Shown here piece after piece: positions 16,690-26,503 of a stretch of DNA of 64,000 nucleotides. The stretch's first letter is position 1. Each line of letters starts with the position of its first letter. The stretch is taken from NCBI GenBank assembly GCA_030684645.1, contig JAUXUF010000311.1, positions 1 to 64,000 on the forward strand, read 5' to 3'. Both the position numbers and the translations under genes were made by a program. The stretch comes from Bacteroidota bacterium (lineage in GTDB: Bacteria > Bacteroidota > Bacteroidia > Bacteroidales > Prolixibacteraceae). The notes beneath the pieces are model-generated. The model was not told where the DNA came from and made no database searches. It saw only the letters and a list, made by a program, of their open reading frames with translations.

Positions 16690-16721
16690 CAAACATAACA
16701 CCTATTTAGATTTATTCCAAA
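16690..16721 (-). promoter_or_regulatory. Promoter of the Mn-type superoxide dismutase gene
   Basis: On the minus strand TTTG, 20 nt, TATGTTTG. The -7 box ends 42 nt before the ATG. No operator could be assigned. Confidence 0.6.
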
Positions 16722-16770
16722 TAAGATTGAAAGTTTTTACATCAAATTTTTCGATAGGATATAGGCAGTG

Positions 16771-18435
16771 TCAATAAATAAAACTACTTCCCCCTAAAAA
16801 TTCACGAATGACAGAAGTTGGAGGAATCTCGTGATCATCGATGGCCTTGAAATACGATAAGAATTTCAGCAACCGATTACTCTCACTGAATTCAGGCTGA
16901 CTTTCGGTTACTGACTGAAGAAGCAAATCGGCATATTTTTTCAAAACGGACAGTTCGTAAACCATAGCCGAATTAAACATGACATCAGCATTTTCCTGGT
17001 AAGGGAATATATTTTTGTCTTCGCCGGCCCGAACGCTTGGCCAGCGGCGAATGGTATCTGCTGCAGAATAATTACGGTATTTGCTGTCACGGATCATCCG
17101 TCGGATCATCCGGTTGTCGGTTGTTGAAATGTGATTCTGATCGTCGATCGAAATCTGGGTAAGAGCTGAAAGAAATATTTTAAATGTATTTTCAGGTTTT
17201 ATATGAGGCACCAACCCGGGGTTCATGCCGTGGATTCCTTCTACAATCAGAATACTGCCAGGCGCTAATTGCAGGTTCTTACCTGAATGCAACCGTTGTC
17301 CGAGAGTGAAATTGAACTTGGGTAATTCAATGGTTTCTCCATTGAAAAGCTGAATAAGTTGCTGATTAAAAAACTCCACATCAATGGCTTCGATGGCTTC
17401 AAAATCGAATTCGCCATGCTCGTCTAAGGGTGTCTTTTCACGGTCAACGAAATAGTTGTCAAGCGAAATCATAGTTGGTTTTAGGCCATTTACAGCCAAT
17501 TGTACCATCAGCCGTTTGCTGAACGTAGTTTTTCCTGAAGCAGACGGTCCGGCGATCAAAACAATTTTCACCTGGTCCCTGCGGTCGCGGATCAAATTGG
17601 CTATTTCAGCAATTTTTTTCTCATGCAGCGCCTCCGATATTTTAATGATATCGCCACTTTGACCATCCATGGCATATTCATTCAGGTTAGCCACATTTGG
17701 TACATTTAAAATCTCAGCCCAATCTTTATGTTCCTGAAAAACGCCGAACAACTTATCGAGTTTTGAATAAGGCTGAACCTCACTGAAATTGTTCGGGTTT
17801 GGAATTCGAAGCAACAATCCGTCGTAATAGGAAACTAAATCGAAAACCTGTAAATATCCGGTTGAGGGAACCATGTGTCCGTAGAAATAATTGGCCAGAC
17901 CATCCATAAAATACAGATATGAAAACAGATTACCCTGTTGTCCAAAAAGTTTGGCTTTATATATCAGGTTCTGTTTCCTGCAAATATCAATCGCCTCCTC
18001 GGTTGGCAATCCGACTTTCCGAAAAGGAATATCTTTTTCAACCATCTGCCGCATTTCATTTTTAATCGCAGAAATGTCAGAATCGGTAATCTGCCGGTAC
18101 AAACCCGAAAGTTCGCAATAATAACCCCGCGAAATTCCGTGCATCATTTTCAGCTTTACCTGCGGGAACACCTCTCGAACAGCGGCATACAGAATAAAGA
18201 ACAGTGAACGGACGTACAAGCGCAGACCATCAGGATGAGAATAATCGATGAACTCCACTTTCTTGGTTTTCACAAATACGAAAGAGAGTTCCTTCACCTT
18301 GTTATTCACCAAAGCTCCAATAATCGGATTATCAAGTTTGAACTGAAAATCATCTTTGACGTCCATCAAGGTCACACCCAGCGGATATGTTTTCCGGGCC
18401 CCTGTGTTGACGCAGTAAATATCGATTGTGCTCAT
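16771..18435 (-). CDS. Nucleoside (uridine kinase-like) kinase with TGS/ThrRS-like N-terminus
   Basis: 554 residues. The first ~60 residues resemble a TGS/ubiquitin-like fold (RKTYPLGVTLMDV). The next ~200 resemble the threonyl-tRNA-synthetase second additional domain (YYCELSGLYRQITD). From about residue 285 a phosphoribulokinase/uridine kinase domain begins with P-loop AGPSASGKTTFSKRL and continues with the MISLDNYFVDRE and ILIVEGIHGMNP segments. This architecture is common in Bacteroidota and Firmicutes and is annotated as nucleoside kinase; the exact substrate is not established here. The upstream antirepressor-like gene ends 8 nt before its start, so the two may be co-transcribed. Confidence 0.88.
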   Translation of the reverse strand: MSTIDIYCVNTGARKTYPLGVTLMDVKDDFQFKLDNPIIGALVNNKVKELSFVFVKTKKVEFIDYSHPDGLRLYVRSLFFILYAAVREVFPQVKLKMMHGISRGYYCELSGLYRQITDSDISAIKNEMRQMVEKDIPFRKVGLPTEEAIDICRKQNLIYKAKLFGQQGNLFSYLYFMDGLANYFYGHMVPSTGYLQVFDLVSYYDGLLLRIPNPNNFSEVQPYSKLDKLFGVFQEHKDWAEILNVPNVANLNEYAMDGQSGDIIKISEALHEKKIAEIANLIRDRRDQVKIVLIAGPSASGKTTFSKRLMVQLAVNGLKPTMISLDNYFVDREKTPLDEHGEFDFEAIEAIDVEFFNQQLIQLFNGETIELPKFNFTLGQRLHSGKNLQLAPGSILIVEGIHGMNPGLVPHIKPENTFKIFLSALTQISIDDQNHISTTDNRMIRRMIRDSKYRNYSAADTIRRWPSVRAGEDKNIFPYQENADVMFNSAMVYELSVLKKYADLLLQSVTESQPEFSESNRLLKFLSYFKAIDDHEIPPTSVIREFLGGSSFIY

Positions 18436-18443
18436 ATTTGTCT

Positions 18444-19280
18444 TTATTCTAGCTCATTATTATTTTTACTCTCAAGTTTTTTGGCATTCCGGGCAGTTAC
18501 AATTTTATCGCCTGTTTTAGCTTCAATTTGCCGACGGGTATTGCCGGCAATAGTTCCCCCTTGCTTTGCGATGCGTTTACTTTCATCAAATGTTTTAGGA
18601 ACCTTCTTTTTTGAGATTTCGGTTGTGGTGGCTTCGGCAAGCATATTTAACACCAATTCCAGATTGGTCATGTGATCGCGCAAATTCTCTTTTTTCAGGT
18701 CTTTCAGGTTTTTGTATTGTTTGGTAGAAAGGCCCGCCCAGGCTTTGGTAATTTCATCGGTTAGTATAGCATATTCCTGTCCCTTTTTAACACCACGATT
18801 GTCCCACTCATCGGTAAGTTCTTTGCGGACTTCGATACTTTTCAGCCGTTGGTTTACCCATTCTTTGGAGTATCCCTTTTTCAGATAAGTTTCCATTAAC
18901 CGGTCAAAACCAATTTCAGGATCTTCAATTTCGTCTATTCTTTCACGGGCAATTTTAGCCAACCATAATTTAAAGGGCTCTGCTTTTGGAGAAGGAACGG
19001 ATTGGATTAATCGAAAGAGTTGTTGAGTATCGGCAACATCGGTTTTGTAAAATTTCCCATCAGCCGATAGCATTTTCAGTTGTCCGATTTTTTCGGACAA
19101 CTCACTCCCTTCCTTTTTCAACTTTGCTTTTAAATCACTCCAATATTTACGCGGGCGGTCTGTTTCTGTAAGTACTTCAATTACATCAATGATTGAAAAA
19201 TACCATTTTTCTTCATCTGCATCCCACAGAGAACGAATTTGTTTTGATTCGAAAAGTTTTATTGCATTTTGCTTTTCCAT
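18444..19280 (-). CDS. Phage antirepressor-like protein with Bro-N domain
   Basis: 278 residues. Residues about 5-110 match a Bro-N (phage antirepressor N-terminal) domain: IRSLWDADEEKWYFSIIDVIEVLT, RPRKYWSDLKAKL, and the typical LFRLIQSVPSPKAEPFKLWLA. The rest is charged and helical, with a lysine-rich tail. Such genes occur as lone chromosomal copies across Bacteroidota, often without any prophage, and none is visible here. Its function outside phages is unknown. It sits between uvrA and the nucleoside kinase gene with an 8-nt gap to the latter. Confidence 0.8.
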   Translation of the reverse strand: MEKQNAIKLFESKQIRSLWDADEEKWYFSIIDVIEVLTETDRPRKYWSDLKAKLKKEGSELSEKIGQLKMLSADGKFYKTDVADTQQLFRLIQSVPSPKAEPFKLWLAKIARERIDEIEDPEIGFDRLMETYLKKGYSKEWVNQRLKSIEVRKELTDEWDNRGVKKGQEYAILTDEITKAWAGLSTKQYKNLKDLKKENLRDHMTNLELVLNMLAEATTTEISKKKVPKTFDESKRIAKQGGTIAGNTRRQIEAKTGDKIVTARNAKKLESKNNNELE

Positions 19281-19350
19281 TACATTAATCTTTTTCCATT
19301 ACTATATGAAGACCTAATATAAGCATAAAACATTTCAACTTTTAAACAAT

Positions 19351-22218
19351 CTAATGTACTTCCAATTCCTGTTTCAAATATTCTGCGGTAAACGAATCTT
19401 TATTTTGGATAACTTGTTCAGGAGTACCGAAACAGACCACACTTCCACCCTCTCTTCCACCTTCAGGCCCAATATCAATGATGTGGTCGGCCACCTTAAT
19501 CACATCCATATTGTGTTCGATAACAATGACGGTATTTCCCCTTTCAACCAGTTTATTCAGGACTTCGAGCAATACGCGGATGTCTTCAAAATGAAGTCCG
19601 GTAGTTGGTTCATCGAGAATGTACATGGTTTCGCCAGTGTCTTTTTTGGCCAGTTCGGTAGCCAGTTTCACCCGCTGCGATTCGCCTCCCGAAAGTGTGG
19701 TTGACGATTGTCCCAGGGTAATGTATCCAAGCCCCACATCCTGAATGGTTTTCAACTTATGGGCTATCGACGGAATGTGTTCAAAAAATTCAACTCCCTG
19801 GTTGATGGTCATATCCAGCACATCGCCTATTGATTTGCCTTTGTACCTCACTTCGAGGGTTTCCCGGTTGTAGCGGCGGCCATTGCAGGTATCGCAATGA
19901 ACATACACATCAGGAAGAAAATTCATCTCGATCTGTTTTAATCCGCCACCCTGGCAGTCTTCGCAGCGACCGCCTTTTACATTGAACGAAAACCGCCCGG
20001 GTTTATAATCCCTGATTTTTGCTTCAGGTAAAAGTGCGAATAAATTACGGATATCGGAAAAAACACCGGTATAAGTCACAGGATTGCTGCGCGGGGTTCG
20101 CCCCAGTGGCGACTGATCGACCTGTACCACTTTATCGATGTGGTTCAACCCGGTTATTTCTGAATAGGCAAGCGGATCTTTGACCGATCCGTAAAAATGC
20201 TGGCTTAAAATCGGTTGCAAAGTTGAATTGATCAAACTGGACTTTCCGCTTCCGGAAACGCCGGTGACACAAATCAATTTTCCAAGCGGAAAATCAACGG
20301 AAATATTTTTCAGGTTATTGCCTGTGCAGCCTTTCAGCGAAAGTACCTTGCCGTTTCCTTTCCTTCGTTGTTCTGGAATTCTGATTTGTGCTTCTCCCAG
20401 CAGGTACTTGGAGGTGAGCGTTCCGGCTGTCAGGATTTGCTGTGGCGTGCCCGATGCCACCACATGGCCGCCATGAACCCCGGCAAAAGGCCCCATGTCA
20501 ATCACATAATCGGCATTCATCATCATATCTTTGTCGTGTTCCACCACAATCACCGAGTTGCCGGTATCGCGCAACTGCTCCAGAGAATGTATCAGCCGGA
20601 GATTATCGCGGTGGTGCAGTCCGATGCTTGGCTCATCAAGAATATACAACACATTCACCAGTTGAGAGCCAATTTGGGTCGCCAGGCGGATGCGCTGCGT
20701 TTCGCCTCCCGACAAGGTCCGTGAAGTGCGGTTGAGCGACAGGTAATTTAAACCGACATCTTCCAGAAAACGAATCCGGTCGCGGATTTCCTTGACCACT
20801 TCAACGGCAATTTTTTTCTGACGGTCGGTCAGGCGATCCTCCAAATTAACCAGCCATTGGCTGAGTTCAGCGATGTCGAGTTGTGCCAGTTCAGAAATAT
20901 TTTTTCCGTCGATTTTGAAATACAACGATTCTTTTTTGAGCCGTTGTCCGTTACATTCGGGGCAAGGTGTTTCGCGTACAAACTGATTGGCCCATTTCTG
21001 AGCTTTCTGCGATGGGTTGTCGTCCTTTTGCGCATCGATGTATTTGATCACACCCTCGTAAGTCATCATGTAATTCATGGAAACCCCGAGTGGTGAGTTT
21101 TTAAGTTGAATCCGTTCGTTGGTCCCGAATAGTATGGCATTCAGGCCATCTTCTGGAATATCTTTAATAGGTGTTTTCAGGTTAAAACCAAATAGTTCGC
21201 CCAAAGCTTCAATTTGCCAGAAAACCAGCGTATTCTTGTGTGCCCCAAGCGGAGCAATTCCTCCGTTTTGAATGCTTTTGGTATTATCCGGAACAATTTT
21301 CTCCAAGTCGATTTCACTGATCATGCCCAACCCATTGCATTTCGGGCAAGCGCCCTGCGGTGAATTAAACGAAAAATTATGAGGCGCCGGTTCGTTATAC
21401 GAAATGCCGGTAGTTGGACACATCAGCTGACGGCTGTAATACTTGGCCTCTTGAGTGTCGTGATCCAGGATCATACAAATGCCATGTCCGTTTTTCATGG
21501 CAACCTGGAGTGAATCGTGGAGCCGCTTGTCGCTTGCTTCGTCAACCAGCAACCGGTCGATCACGATTTCGATGAAGTGGTTCTTGTAGCGATCCAGCCG
21601 CATGGCAGCCTTCAGTTCGGTTACTTCACCGTCAATCCTTGCATTCAGAAAGCCTTTTTTCAGGATTTGCTCAAACAACTCGCGGTAATGACCTTTACGG
21701 CCTTTCACTACCGGAGCCAAAATCAGGATTTTTTTCCCGGAGAAAGAAGATTTAATCAGCGATAAAATCTGATCGTCGGTGTATTTCACCATTTTTTCGC
21801 CGGTATTGTACGAATAGGCTTCGCTGGCCCTTGCATACAACAGACGCAGAAAATCGTAGATTTCGGTAACAGTACCAACCGTTGATCGCGGATTTTTATT
21901 GGTGGTTTTCTGTTCGATGGCAATTACAGGACTTAAGCCGGTAATCAGATCCACATCAGGACGCTCCATGTTGCCCAGGAAAGAGCGCGCATAGGCCGAA
22001 AACGTTTCGATGTACCGGCGCTGCCCTTCGGCATAAATGGTATCGAATGCCAGCGACGATTTGCCGCTGCCGCTTAACCCGGTAATAACCGTGAGTTTAT
22101 TTCGTGGAATTTCGACATTTACATTCTGCAAATTGTGGACACGGGCGCCATGAACCACAATTTTCCCGTCTTCCTCATCTAATTCTTCAGGAGTATGTAT
22201 ATTTTCAGCTCGTAGCAT
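19351..22218 (-). CDS. uvrA: Excinuclease ABC subunit A
   Basis: DNA damage recognition ATPase of nucleotide excision repair; 955 residues, usual length. Both ABC modules are present: Walker [15 protein letters not shown] and [14 protein letters not shown], with signatures [15 protein letters not shown] and [15 protein letters not shown]. The C-terminal zinc finger is intact (CEDC...CDTC). The first finger reads CPTTG...CPKC, so one of the four cysteines is replaced by Thr. Its start directly abuts the stop of the lytic transglycosylase gene (0 nt), which makes co-transcription from the promoter at 23180-23210 likely. Confidence 0.97.
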   Translation of the reverse strand: MLRAENIHTPEELDEEDGKIVVHGARVHNLQNVNVEIPRNKLTVITGLSGSGKSSLAFDTIYAEGQRRYIETFSAYARSFLGNMERPDVDLITGLSPVIAIEQKTTNKNPRSTVGTVTEIYDFLRLLYARASEAYSYNTGEKMVKYTDDQILSLIKSSFSGKKILILAPVVKGRKGHYRELFEQILKKGFLNARIDGEVTELKAAMRLDRYKNHFIEIVIDRLLVDEASDKRLHDSLQVAMKNGHGICMILDHDTQEAKYYSRQLMCPTTGISYNEPAPHNFSFNSPQGACPKCNGLGMISEIDLEKIVPDNTKSIQNGGIAPLGAHKNTLVFWQIEALGELFGFNLKTPIKDIPEDGLNAILFGTNERIQLKNSPLGVSMNYMMTYEGVIKYIDAQKDDNPSQKAQKWANQFVRETPCPECNGQRLKKESLYFKIDGKNISELAQLDIAELSQWLVNLEDRLTDRQKKIAVEVVKEIRDRIRFLEDVGLNYLSLNRTSRTLSGGETQRIRLATQIGSQLVNVLYILDEPSIGLHHRDNLRLIHSLEQLRDTGNSVIVVEHDKDMMMNADYVIDMGPFAGVHGGHVVASGTPQQILTAGTLTSKYLLGEAQIRIPEQRRKGNGKVLSLKGCTGNNLKNISVDFPLGKLICVTGVSGSGKSSLINSTLQPILSQHFYGSVKDPLAYSEITGLNHIDKVVQVDQSPLGRTPRSNPVTYTGVFSDIRNLFALLPEAKIRDYKPGRFSFNVKGGRCEDCQGGGLKQIEMNFLPDVYVHCDTCNGRRYNRETLEVRYKGKSIGDVLDMTINQGVEFFEHIPSIAHKLKTIQDVGLGYITLGQSSTTLSGGESQRVKLATELAKKDTGETMYILDEPTTGLHFEDIRVLLEVLNKLVERGNTVIVIEHNMDVIKVADHIIDIGPEGGREGGSVVCFGTPEQVIQNKDSFTAEYLKQELEVH

Positions 22219-23151
22219 TTAATTCGTTTTTGTTCTGAAACCTTCTTCCGGAATTTTCAGGATATAAGTCTTTCGGGCCGTGTTTTTCAATAATGTGTCC
22301 CTCAACCAGGGGTTAAACATTTTCAAAATTTTATAATTGATCCCTTTTTGAAGGGCAAAGTCCGCCCAATCCAAAACCGGGCCATTTACTTCAACAGATT
22401 TGGTTTCGATAATAGGATAAATCTGATCTTTTCCGATACTGAACCCATATTTTTCAGGGTCTTCCATCACAAGTTTAAATGCAAGAATGCGGAATACATA
22501 ACGGGTAGTTTCTTCAACGAACAACAAATCGTAATAACTTCTAACTTTTTGATTGTTGATTTGGGCGACAACCCGGGTCCTGCCGCCATTGTATGCCGCA
22601 GCAACCAGCGACCAGCTTCCGAATTTCTCATAAGCCGATTTCAGGATACGACATGCGACTTCAGTTGATTTTTCGATGTGATATCGCTCGTCAACTTCAG
22701 TATTGATTTCGAGCCCATTTTCTTTTGCGGTTGATTCAAGCAATTGCCACAATCCAACAGCTTTGGCCGGCGAAACTGCGCGAACATCAAATCCACTTTC
22801 GGCCACACACAGGTATTTGAAATCTTCAGGAATTCCATTTGATTTCAGAATGGGCTCGATGATGGAAAAGTAGCGTGGCATAGTTTTAATGTACCGGATG
22901 GTTTGCGAATGAAAATAAACCGCTGACAATAATTCGCGGTCAAGATTTTCGCGTACATCGTAATATTCCATTGGAACTTCTTCTCCGGCAAAAGTGAGTT
23001 TTTCGGGCAGTTCAACCGGGGTAAACAAGTGGGTTCCGATTGAATCATGTTGTTGACGTGTTGTGCCGGAACAGCCGGTTAAGGCCGAAAACATGAACAC
23101 AGGGACAACAGAAATCAATTGAAAGAACCGGACGGATATTTTAAACTTCAT
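22219..23151 (-). CDS. Lytic transglycosylase lipoprotein (SLT domain, MltD-like)
   Basis: Cleaves peptidoglycan glycan strands. From the ATG at 23151 it has 310 residues; the ORF-track start at 23175 is a TTG very close to the predicted transcription start. A signal peptide ends in a lipobox (SALTGC), so it is a probable membrane-anchored lipoprotein. The SLT domain has the catalytic Glu in CVAESGFDVRAVSPAKAVGLW and the later AAYNGGRTRV. No LysM repeats are present, unlike long MltD forms. It is first in an apparent operon with uvrA. Confidence 0.9.
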   Translation of the reverse strand: MKFKISVRFFQLISVVPVFMFSALTGCSGTTRQQHDSIGTHLFTPVELPEKLTFAGEEVPMEYYDVRENLDRELLSAVYFHSQTIRYIKTMPRYFSIIEPILKSNGIPEDFKYLCVAESGFDVRAVSPAKAVGLWQLLESTAKENGLEINTEVDERYHIEKSTEVACRILKSAYEKFGSWSLVAAAYNGGRTRVVAQINNQKVRSYYDLLFVEETTRYVFRILAFKLVMEDPEKYGFSIGKDQIYPIIETKSVEVNGPVLDWADFALQKGINYKILKMFNPWLRDTLLKNTARKTYILKIPEEGFRTKTN

Positions 23152-23179
23152 AATTTGCTTTTCAAAATTTGACAATTCG

Positions 23180-23210
23180 CAAAAATAGCTGATTTATACT
23201 CCACTGTCAA
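23180..23210 (-). promoter_or_regulatory. Promoter of the transglycosylase-uvrA operon
   Basis: Minus strand: TTG (23208-23210), 20 nt, TATTTTTG (23180-23187). Predicted start near 23172, about 20 nt before the ATG at 23151. Confidence 0.6.
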
Positions 23211-23239
23211 CTATGCTTGCTTTTTATTCAAACAAAAAA

Positions 23240-23260
23240 CCGGTTGAAAAGATCAACCGG
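23240..23260. terminator. Bidirectional-looking hairpin terminator after the LVIVD gene
   Basis: CCGGTTGA and TCAACCGG with a 5-nt loop, flanked by A-run and T-run on either side. Its functional direction is the minus strand, ending the operon that finishes at 23311. Confidence 0.8.
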
Positions 23261-23310
23261 TTTTTTTAGAGGATACCACAGTACTTCAGTGTCCTTGATT
23301 TGCGGACGGA

Positions 23311-24606
23311 TTAGATTTTCTTTACTACAGGAATTATGCCAATTTGTTTAATGTTCTGAATATTTGAATAATCGTATAACATAAATCCTTTTTCTCCGAT
23401 CATGAACAGGTAATTGTTCATCGGAATAACATCGTACGCATTAATTAACGGAAAACTTGCAATCATATTGTTCGAAATGTTGTACGGATTGGATGCGTTG
23501 TAAATTTTCAGTCCGGCATCGCCATCGCAGATAAACAGCAGGTCATCGTCAATTCCAAGGCCTTGCGGGCCATACATGGGATAGGTTGCCAGCAGTTCAA
23601 ATTTTGAATAGCCATTGCTCATGCGAACCACATCAAGCTGGTTGACTGTTCCCCGGCAGGAGGTTCCTCCTTTCAGTGTGACGAAGGCCAAATCGCCTTT
23701 GATAACAACAGGATCACAGGCAGTTATGTGCGTGAAATTACCAATTTGTGAAGGTCTTTCAGGAATTTCGAGTGAAAGTACAATCATGCCACTTTGCGTA
23801 CCCAGAAACATGTGTTTGTCGGTAATAAAAATGGTTTCCATATTCCAACCTATATTTTTGGTATCAAGCAAAGTAGCTTCAGAAGTAGAATTCAGTTTGA
23901 ATGTTAACAAACTATTCTGATTAACGACATAAAGCATATCCTTGTATAAACCAAAACGAGCCATACTGCCACCAACGCCGTATGTTGTTCCAGATGTTCC
24001 TGAAGATCCGCTGACACCCCCCAATGAGGTATAGTTTTTATCCATCGACATACTTTCGTAGCCATAATAAATTGGATAATAACGTTGTTCCAATTCCTGA
24101 CGAACACTTTTCTCCTCCCATGCGGTTATGACTCCTTTTGACTCATCCAATTTGGCAAGAGGCAGTTTTTCGTTGTATTTGGGCAAGGTGTAAGGGAAAA
24201 CTTTTTGTACCCGACCAACTTCTTTAATACCTGAGAAGTTGGATACATCGATGGAAACCAGGTCGATGTAACTGTCGGCATACAAAATATTGTCTTTGAT
24301 GGCAATGTCAACATTACCTGGAATTTCGATAAAACCCTTGTTTTGAGGATTTTTCGGGTCGCTCACATCATAGACATGCACCCCTTTCATCTTTTCGTTG
24401 ATGAAAATGTACTGATCTTTGAAATAGATTTTCCCGGGGTTGTTCATTTCACGGGCAGCAGTCATTTTCACAGCCGATCGTAAATCGGTATAACTCAGGT
24501 AAACAGGAGCATTTGCTGTAAATGTTTCGAAAACCTTGTCGGTACAAGCTGATGCAACGATCAGAAGAAGTACCAGAACGGTATATATATTTTTTGTCTG
24601 ATTCAT
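23311..24606 (-). CDS. LVIVD-repeat beta-propeller lipoprotein
   Basis: 431 residues. The signal peptide ends in LLIVASAC, a lipobox-like site. The body has repeated segments of the form YDVSDPKNPQNKGFIEIPG, LVSIDVSNFSGIKEVGRV and LKIYNASNPYNI, typical of LVIVD repeats that build a propeller. Such proteins are common at the Bacteroidota cell surface and their role is unknown. It follows an outer-membrane-barrel gene by 8 nt, so the two form an operon and their products may interact. A hairpin terminator closes the unit. Confidence 0.8.
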   Translation of the reverse strand: MNQTKNIYTVLVLLLIVASACTDKVFETFTANAPVYLSYTDLRSAVKMTAAREMNNPGKIYFKDQYIFINEKMKGVHVYDVSDPKNPQNKGFIEIPGNVDIAIKDNILYADSYIDLVSIDVSNFSGIKEVGRVQKVFPYTLPKYNEKLPLAKLDESKGVITAWEEKSVRQELEQRYYPIYYGYESMSMDKNYTSLGGVSGSSGTSGTTYGVGGSMARFGLYKDMLYVVNQNSLLTFKLNSTSEATLLDTKNIGWNMETIFITDKHMFLGTQSGMIVLSLEIPERPSQIGNFTHITACDPVVIKGDLAFVTLKGGTSCRGTVNQLDVVRMSNGYSKFELLATYPMYGPQGLGIDDDLLFICDGDAGLKIYNASNPYNISNNMIASFPLINAYDVIPMNNYLFMIGEKGFMLYDYSNIQNIKQIGIIPVVKKI

Positions 24607-24614
24607 GGCCGCGA

Positions 24615-25373
24615 TTAATTAAAGATAAATCCGATTTTCAGTGAAAGGCGCGAATAGTTTGTTTCAAGCTTATAGGCATTTTCTCCGGAATAATTTAACT
24701 GATGATGCCGGTATCCAAAGGAAAAAAACCAGCCGAAATTTTCTGAAGTGAATCCCTGAAAACCAACAGATGGGTTAATGAAATAACCGCCTTCAGCATT
24801 GAGCTTCTCACTGGTTTGCGGATAATAAACGGATGAAGATGGTGAATAATAATTGGTATAATGTTGACGGTTCCCATCTTCAAGCGGCACCATATATCCG
24901 GTTTGTAAATTGATGAACGGTGTAAATTTGGTATCGCGAAATTTATATTGAATCTGGCCAAATGCAGGCATGTACGATTCGTCCAGAAACTCGGTTCCCA
25001 GGCCAGCGCCAACATACAATTTATCTTTAACCCGGAAGTTTAAGGAGGTTATGAATGAAAACGGCGCTTTCTGGTTGTTTCCGGAGTTACCAACCAAAAC
25101 GCCAAAAGAGGTGTCGAAGAAATAGTCTTTAGATAAGGTCGTTTCAGACTTGGTTCGCGAATACCTGGAAATGCTGTCAACCTCAGAGTTTTTGAAAACC
25201 CATTCATTTCCGGCTGAATTAATCTTGGTTATACCAACATCATGAGTTATAAGCTGACCTCGAATAATACCTCCTGATTTCAGGTAAACCAGATCTTTAT
25301 TGCTTTTCTGGGCAAATGCCGGAACCAGAAACAAGCCGGCCAGCAGAATGAATAAGAGTTTTTTCATTTTCAT
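24615..25373 (-). CDS. Predicted outer-membrane beta-barrel protein
   Basis: 252 residues with a clear signal peptide (MKKLLFILLAGLFLVPAFAQ). After a short N-terminal part (DLVYLKSGGIIRGQLITHD) the protein shows alternating aromatic beta-strands such as LYVGAGLGTEFL and FGWFFSFGYRHHQ, and a final strand YSRLSLKIGFIFN. This fits a small barrel in the outer membrane. No specific family could be named. It is the first gene of the pair with the LVIVD lipoprotein. Confidence 0.7.
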   Translation of the reverse strand: MKMKKLLFILLAGLFLVPAFAQKSNKDLVYLKSGGIIRGQLITHDVGITKINSAGNEWVFKNSEVDSISRYSRTKSETTLSKDYFFDTSFGVLVGNSGNNQKAPFSFITSLNFRVKDKLYVGAGLGTEFLDESYMPAFGQIQYKFRDTKFTPFINLQTGYMVPLEDGNRQHYTNYYSPSSSVYYPQTSEKLNAEGGYFINPSVGFQGFTSENFGWFFSFGYRHHQLNYSGENAYKLETNYSRLSLKIGFIFN

Positions 25374-25539
25374 TTTTGGTTTTAAAGTTTTATCACGTTG
25401 GGTGACGTTCGTATTCTGTTTTCAGTTGTTTGTGCTGTAAAGAAGATGTGTTGACTGAAAAAAAGGTTGCGCGGGGAAAGTGAAATTTGTCTTCTGCAAT
25501 TTTTTTGTTTACTCGTTAGGATTGGCATTGGCAAATCTC

Positions 25540-25547
25540 TATTTTTG
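25540..25547 (+). promoter_or_regulatory. Putative -7 box of the DUF1080 gene
   Basis: TATTTTTG matches TAnnTTTG, 65 nt before the ATG at 25613. A TTG exists only 15 nt upstream, shorter than the usual spacing, so support is partial. Confidence 0.4.
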
Positions 25548-25612
25548 AAGTTTAATTCTAAACTCTAATAAATCATTAACCGACCCTTTGCGGGGTTTCA
25601 AAAAATTAAATC

Positions 25613-26350
25613 ATGAAAAGGAACATTTTAATGACGATGTCATTAGCTGTTGCAATGCTGATCGCTCTCCCGGGTTTTTCCCAAACAGTGAATGAACTCT
25701 CGAAAAAAGAGAAGAAAGAGGGTTGGGTACTGTTGTTTAACGGTAAGGACTTCGACGGGTGGAGACAATGCAACGGGACAGCGATGCCGGCAAACTGGGT
25801 GCTTGAAGAAAATGCGATGAAAGTTTTCACTGCAGCGGATAAAAATCCAGGACAGGGATCCAACGGAGACATTCTCTTTTCAGGTAAAAAATTCAAAAAC
25901 TTCGAACTTTCAATCGATTGGAAAGCCAGCAAAATGGCCAATTCAGGAATTTTTTACAATGTACGCGAAGTTCCGGGAAAACCCATTTATTATGCGGCGC
26001 CTGAAGTTCAGGTACTCGACAATGCAGATGCTACCGACAATAAAATCGATAGCCATCTGGCCGGTTCACTTTACGACATGCTGCCCGCCGATCCAAAAAC
26101 GGTACATCCGGCCGGTTCGTGGAATACAATTGTCATAAAGGTTATAGATGGAAAGGTAACCCATATCCAGAATGGTGTGGAAGTGTGTACCTATACCTTA
26201 TGGACTCCAGAGTGGGACGCGATGGTTGCAAAAAGCAAATTCAAAACATTCCCCGGTTTTACTGAGGGAATCGCGAAAGAAGGCTACATCGGACTTCAGG
26301 ATCACGGATACCCGGTATGGTTCCGTAACATCAAGATACGCGAACTTTAG
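25613..26350 (+). CDS. DUF1080 (3-keto-disaccharide hydrolase-like) secreted protein
   Basis: 245 residues with a Sec signal peptide ending LIALPGFSQ. The mature part is one LamG-like beta-sandwich of the DUF1080 family, shown by WVLLFNGKDFDGWRQ, NGDILFSGKKFKNFELSIDWK, NSGIFYNVRE, a GSWNTIVIKV strand and the closing IGLQDHGYPVWFRNIKIREL. Some family members cleave 3-keto-glycosides; activity here is not shown. It is a single-gene unit with a long inverted-repeat terminator. Confidence 0.88.
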   Translation: MKRNILMTMSLAVAMLIALPGFSQTVNELSKKEKKEGWVLLFNGKDFDGWRQCNGTAMPANWVLEENAMKVFTAADKNPGQGSNGDILFSGKKFKNFELSIDWKASKMANSGIFYNVREVPGKPIYYAAPEVQVLDNADATDNKIDSHLAGSLYDMLPADPKTVHPAGSWNTIVIKVIDGKVTHIQNGVEVCTYTLWTPEWDAMVAKSKFKTFPGFTEGIAKEGYIGLQDHGYPVWFRNIKIREL

Positions 26351-26363
26351 TTCTTAATTCTAC

Positions 26364-26418
26364 AATTCGCCCTGCCCAGTTTCACATCGGATAAGATTTG
26401 AACTGGGCAGGGCGAATT
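26364..26418. terminator. Long perfect inverted repeat between convergent genes
   Basis: AATTCGCCCTGCCCAGTT at 26364-26381 is perfectly repeated in inverse at 26401-26418, an 18-bp stem with a 19-nt loop. TTTC TATTT follows on the plus strand. It separates the convergent DUF1080 and barrel genes and can serve both. Confidence 0.75.
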
Positions 26419-26503
26419 TCTATTTATACCTGTGTCATTTCAAAGCACCGGGATTGGACAAAGGAAAATAGAAACGAAAGATATTCAAAAGGATTTTAGG
26501 ATT

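Noticed and set aside
18444-19280. Prophage at the antirepressor-like gene
   Set aside because: Flanking genes are uvrA and a nucleoside kinase; no integrase, capsid, tail or attachment repeats are visible.
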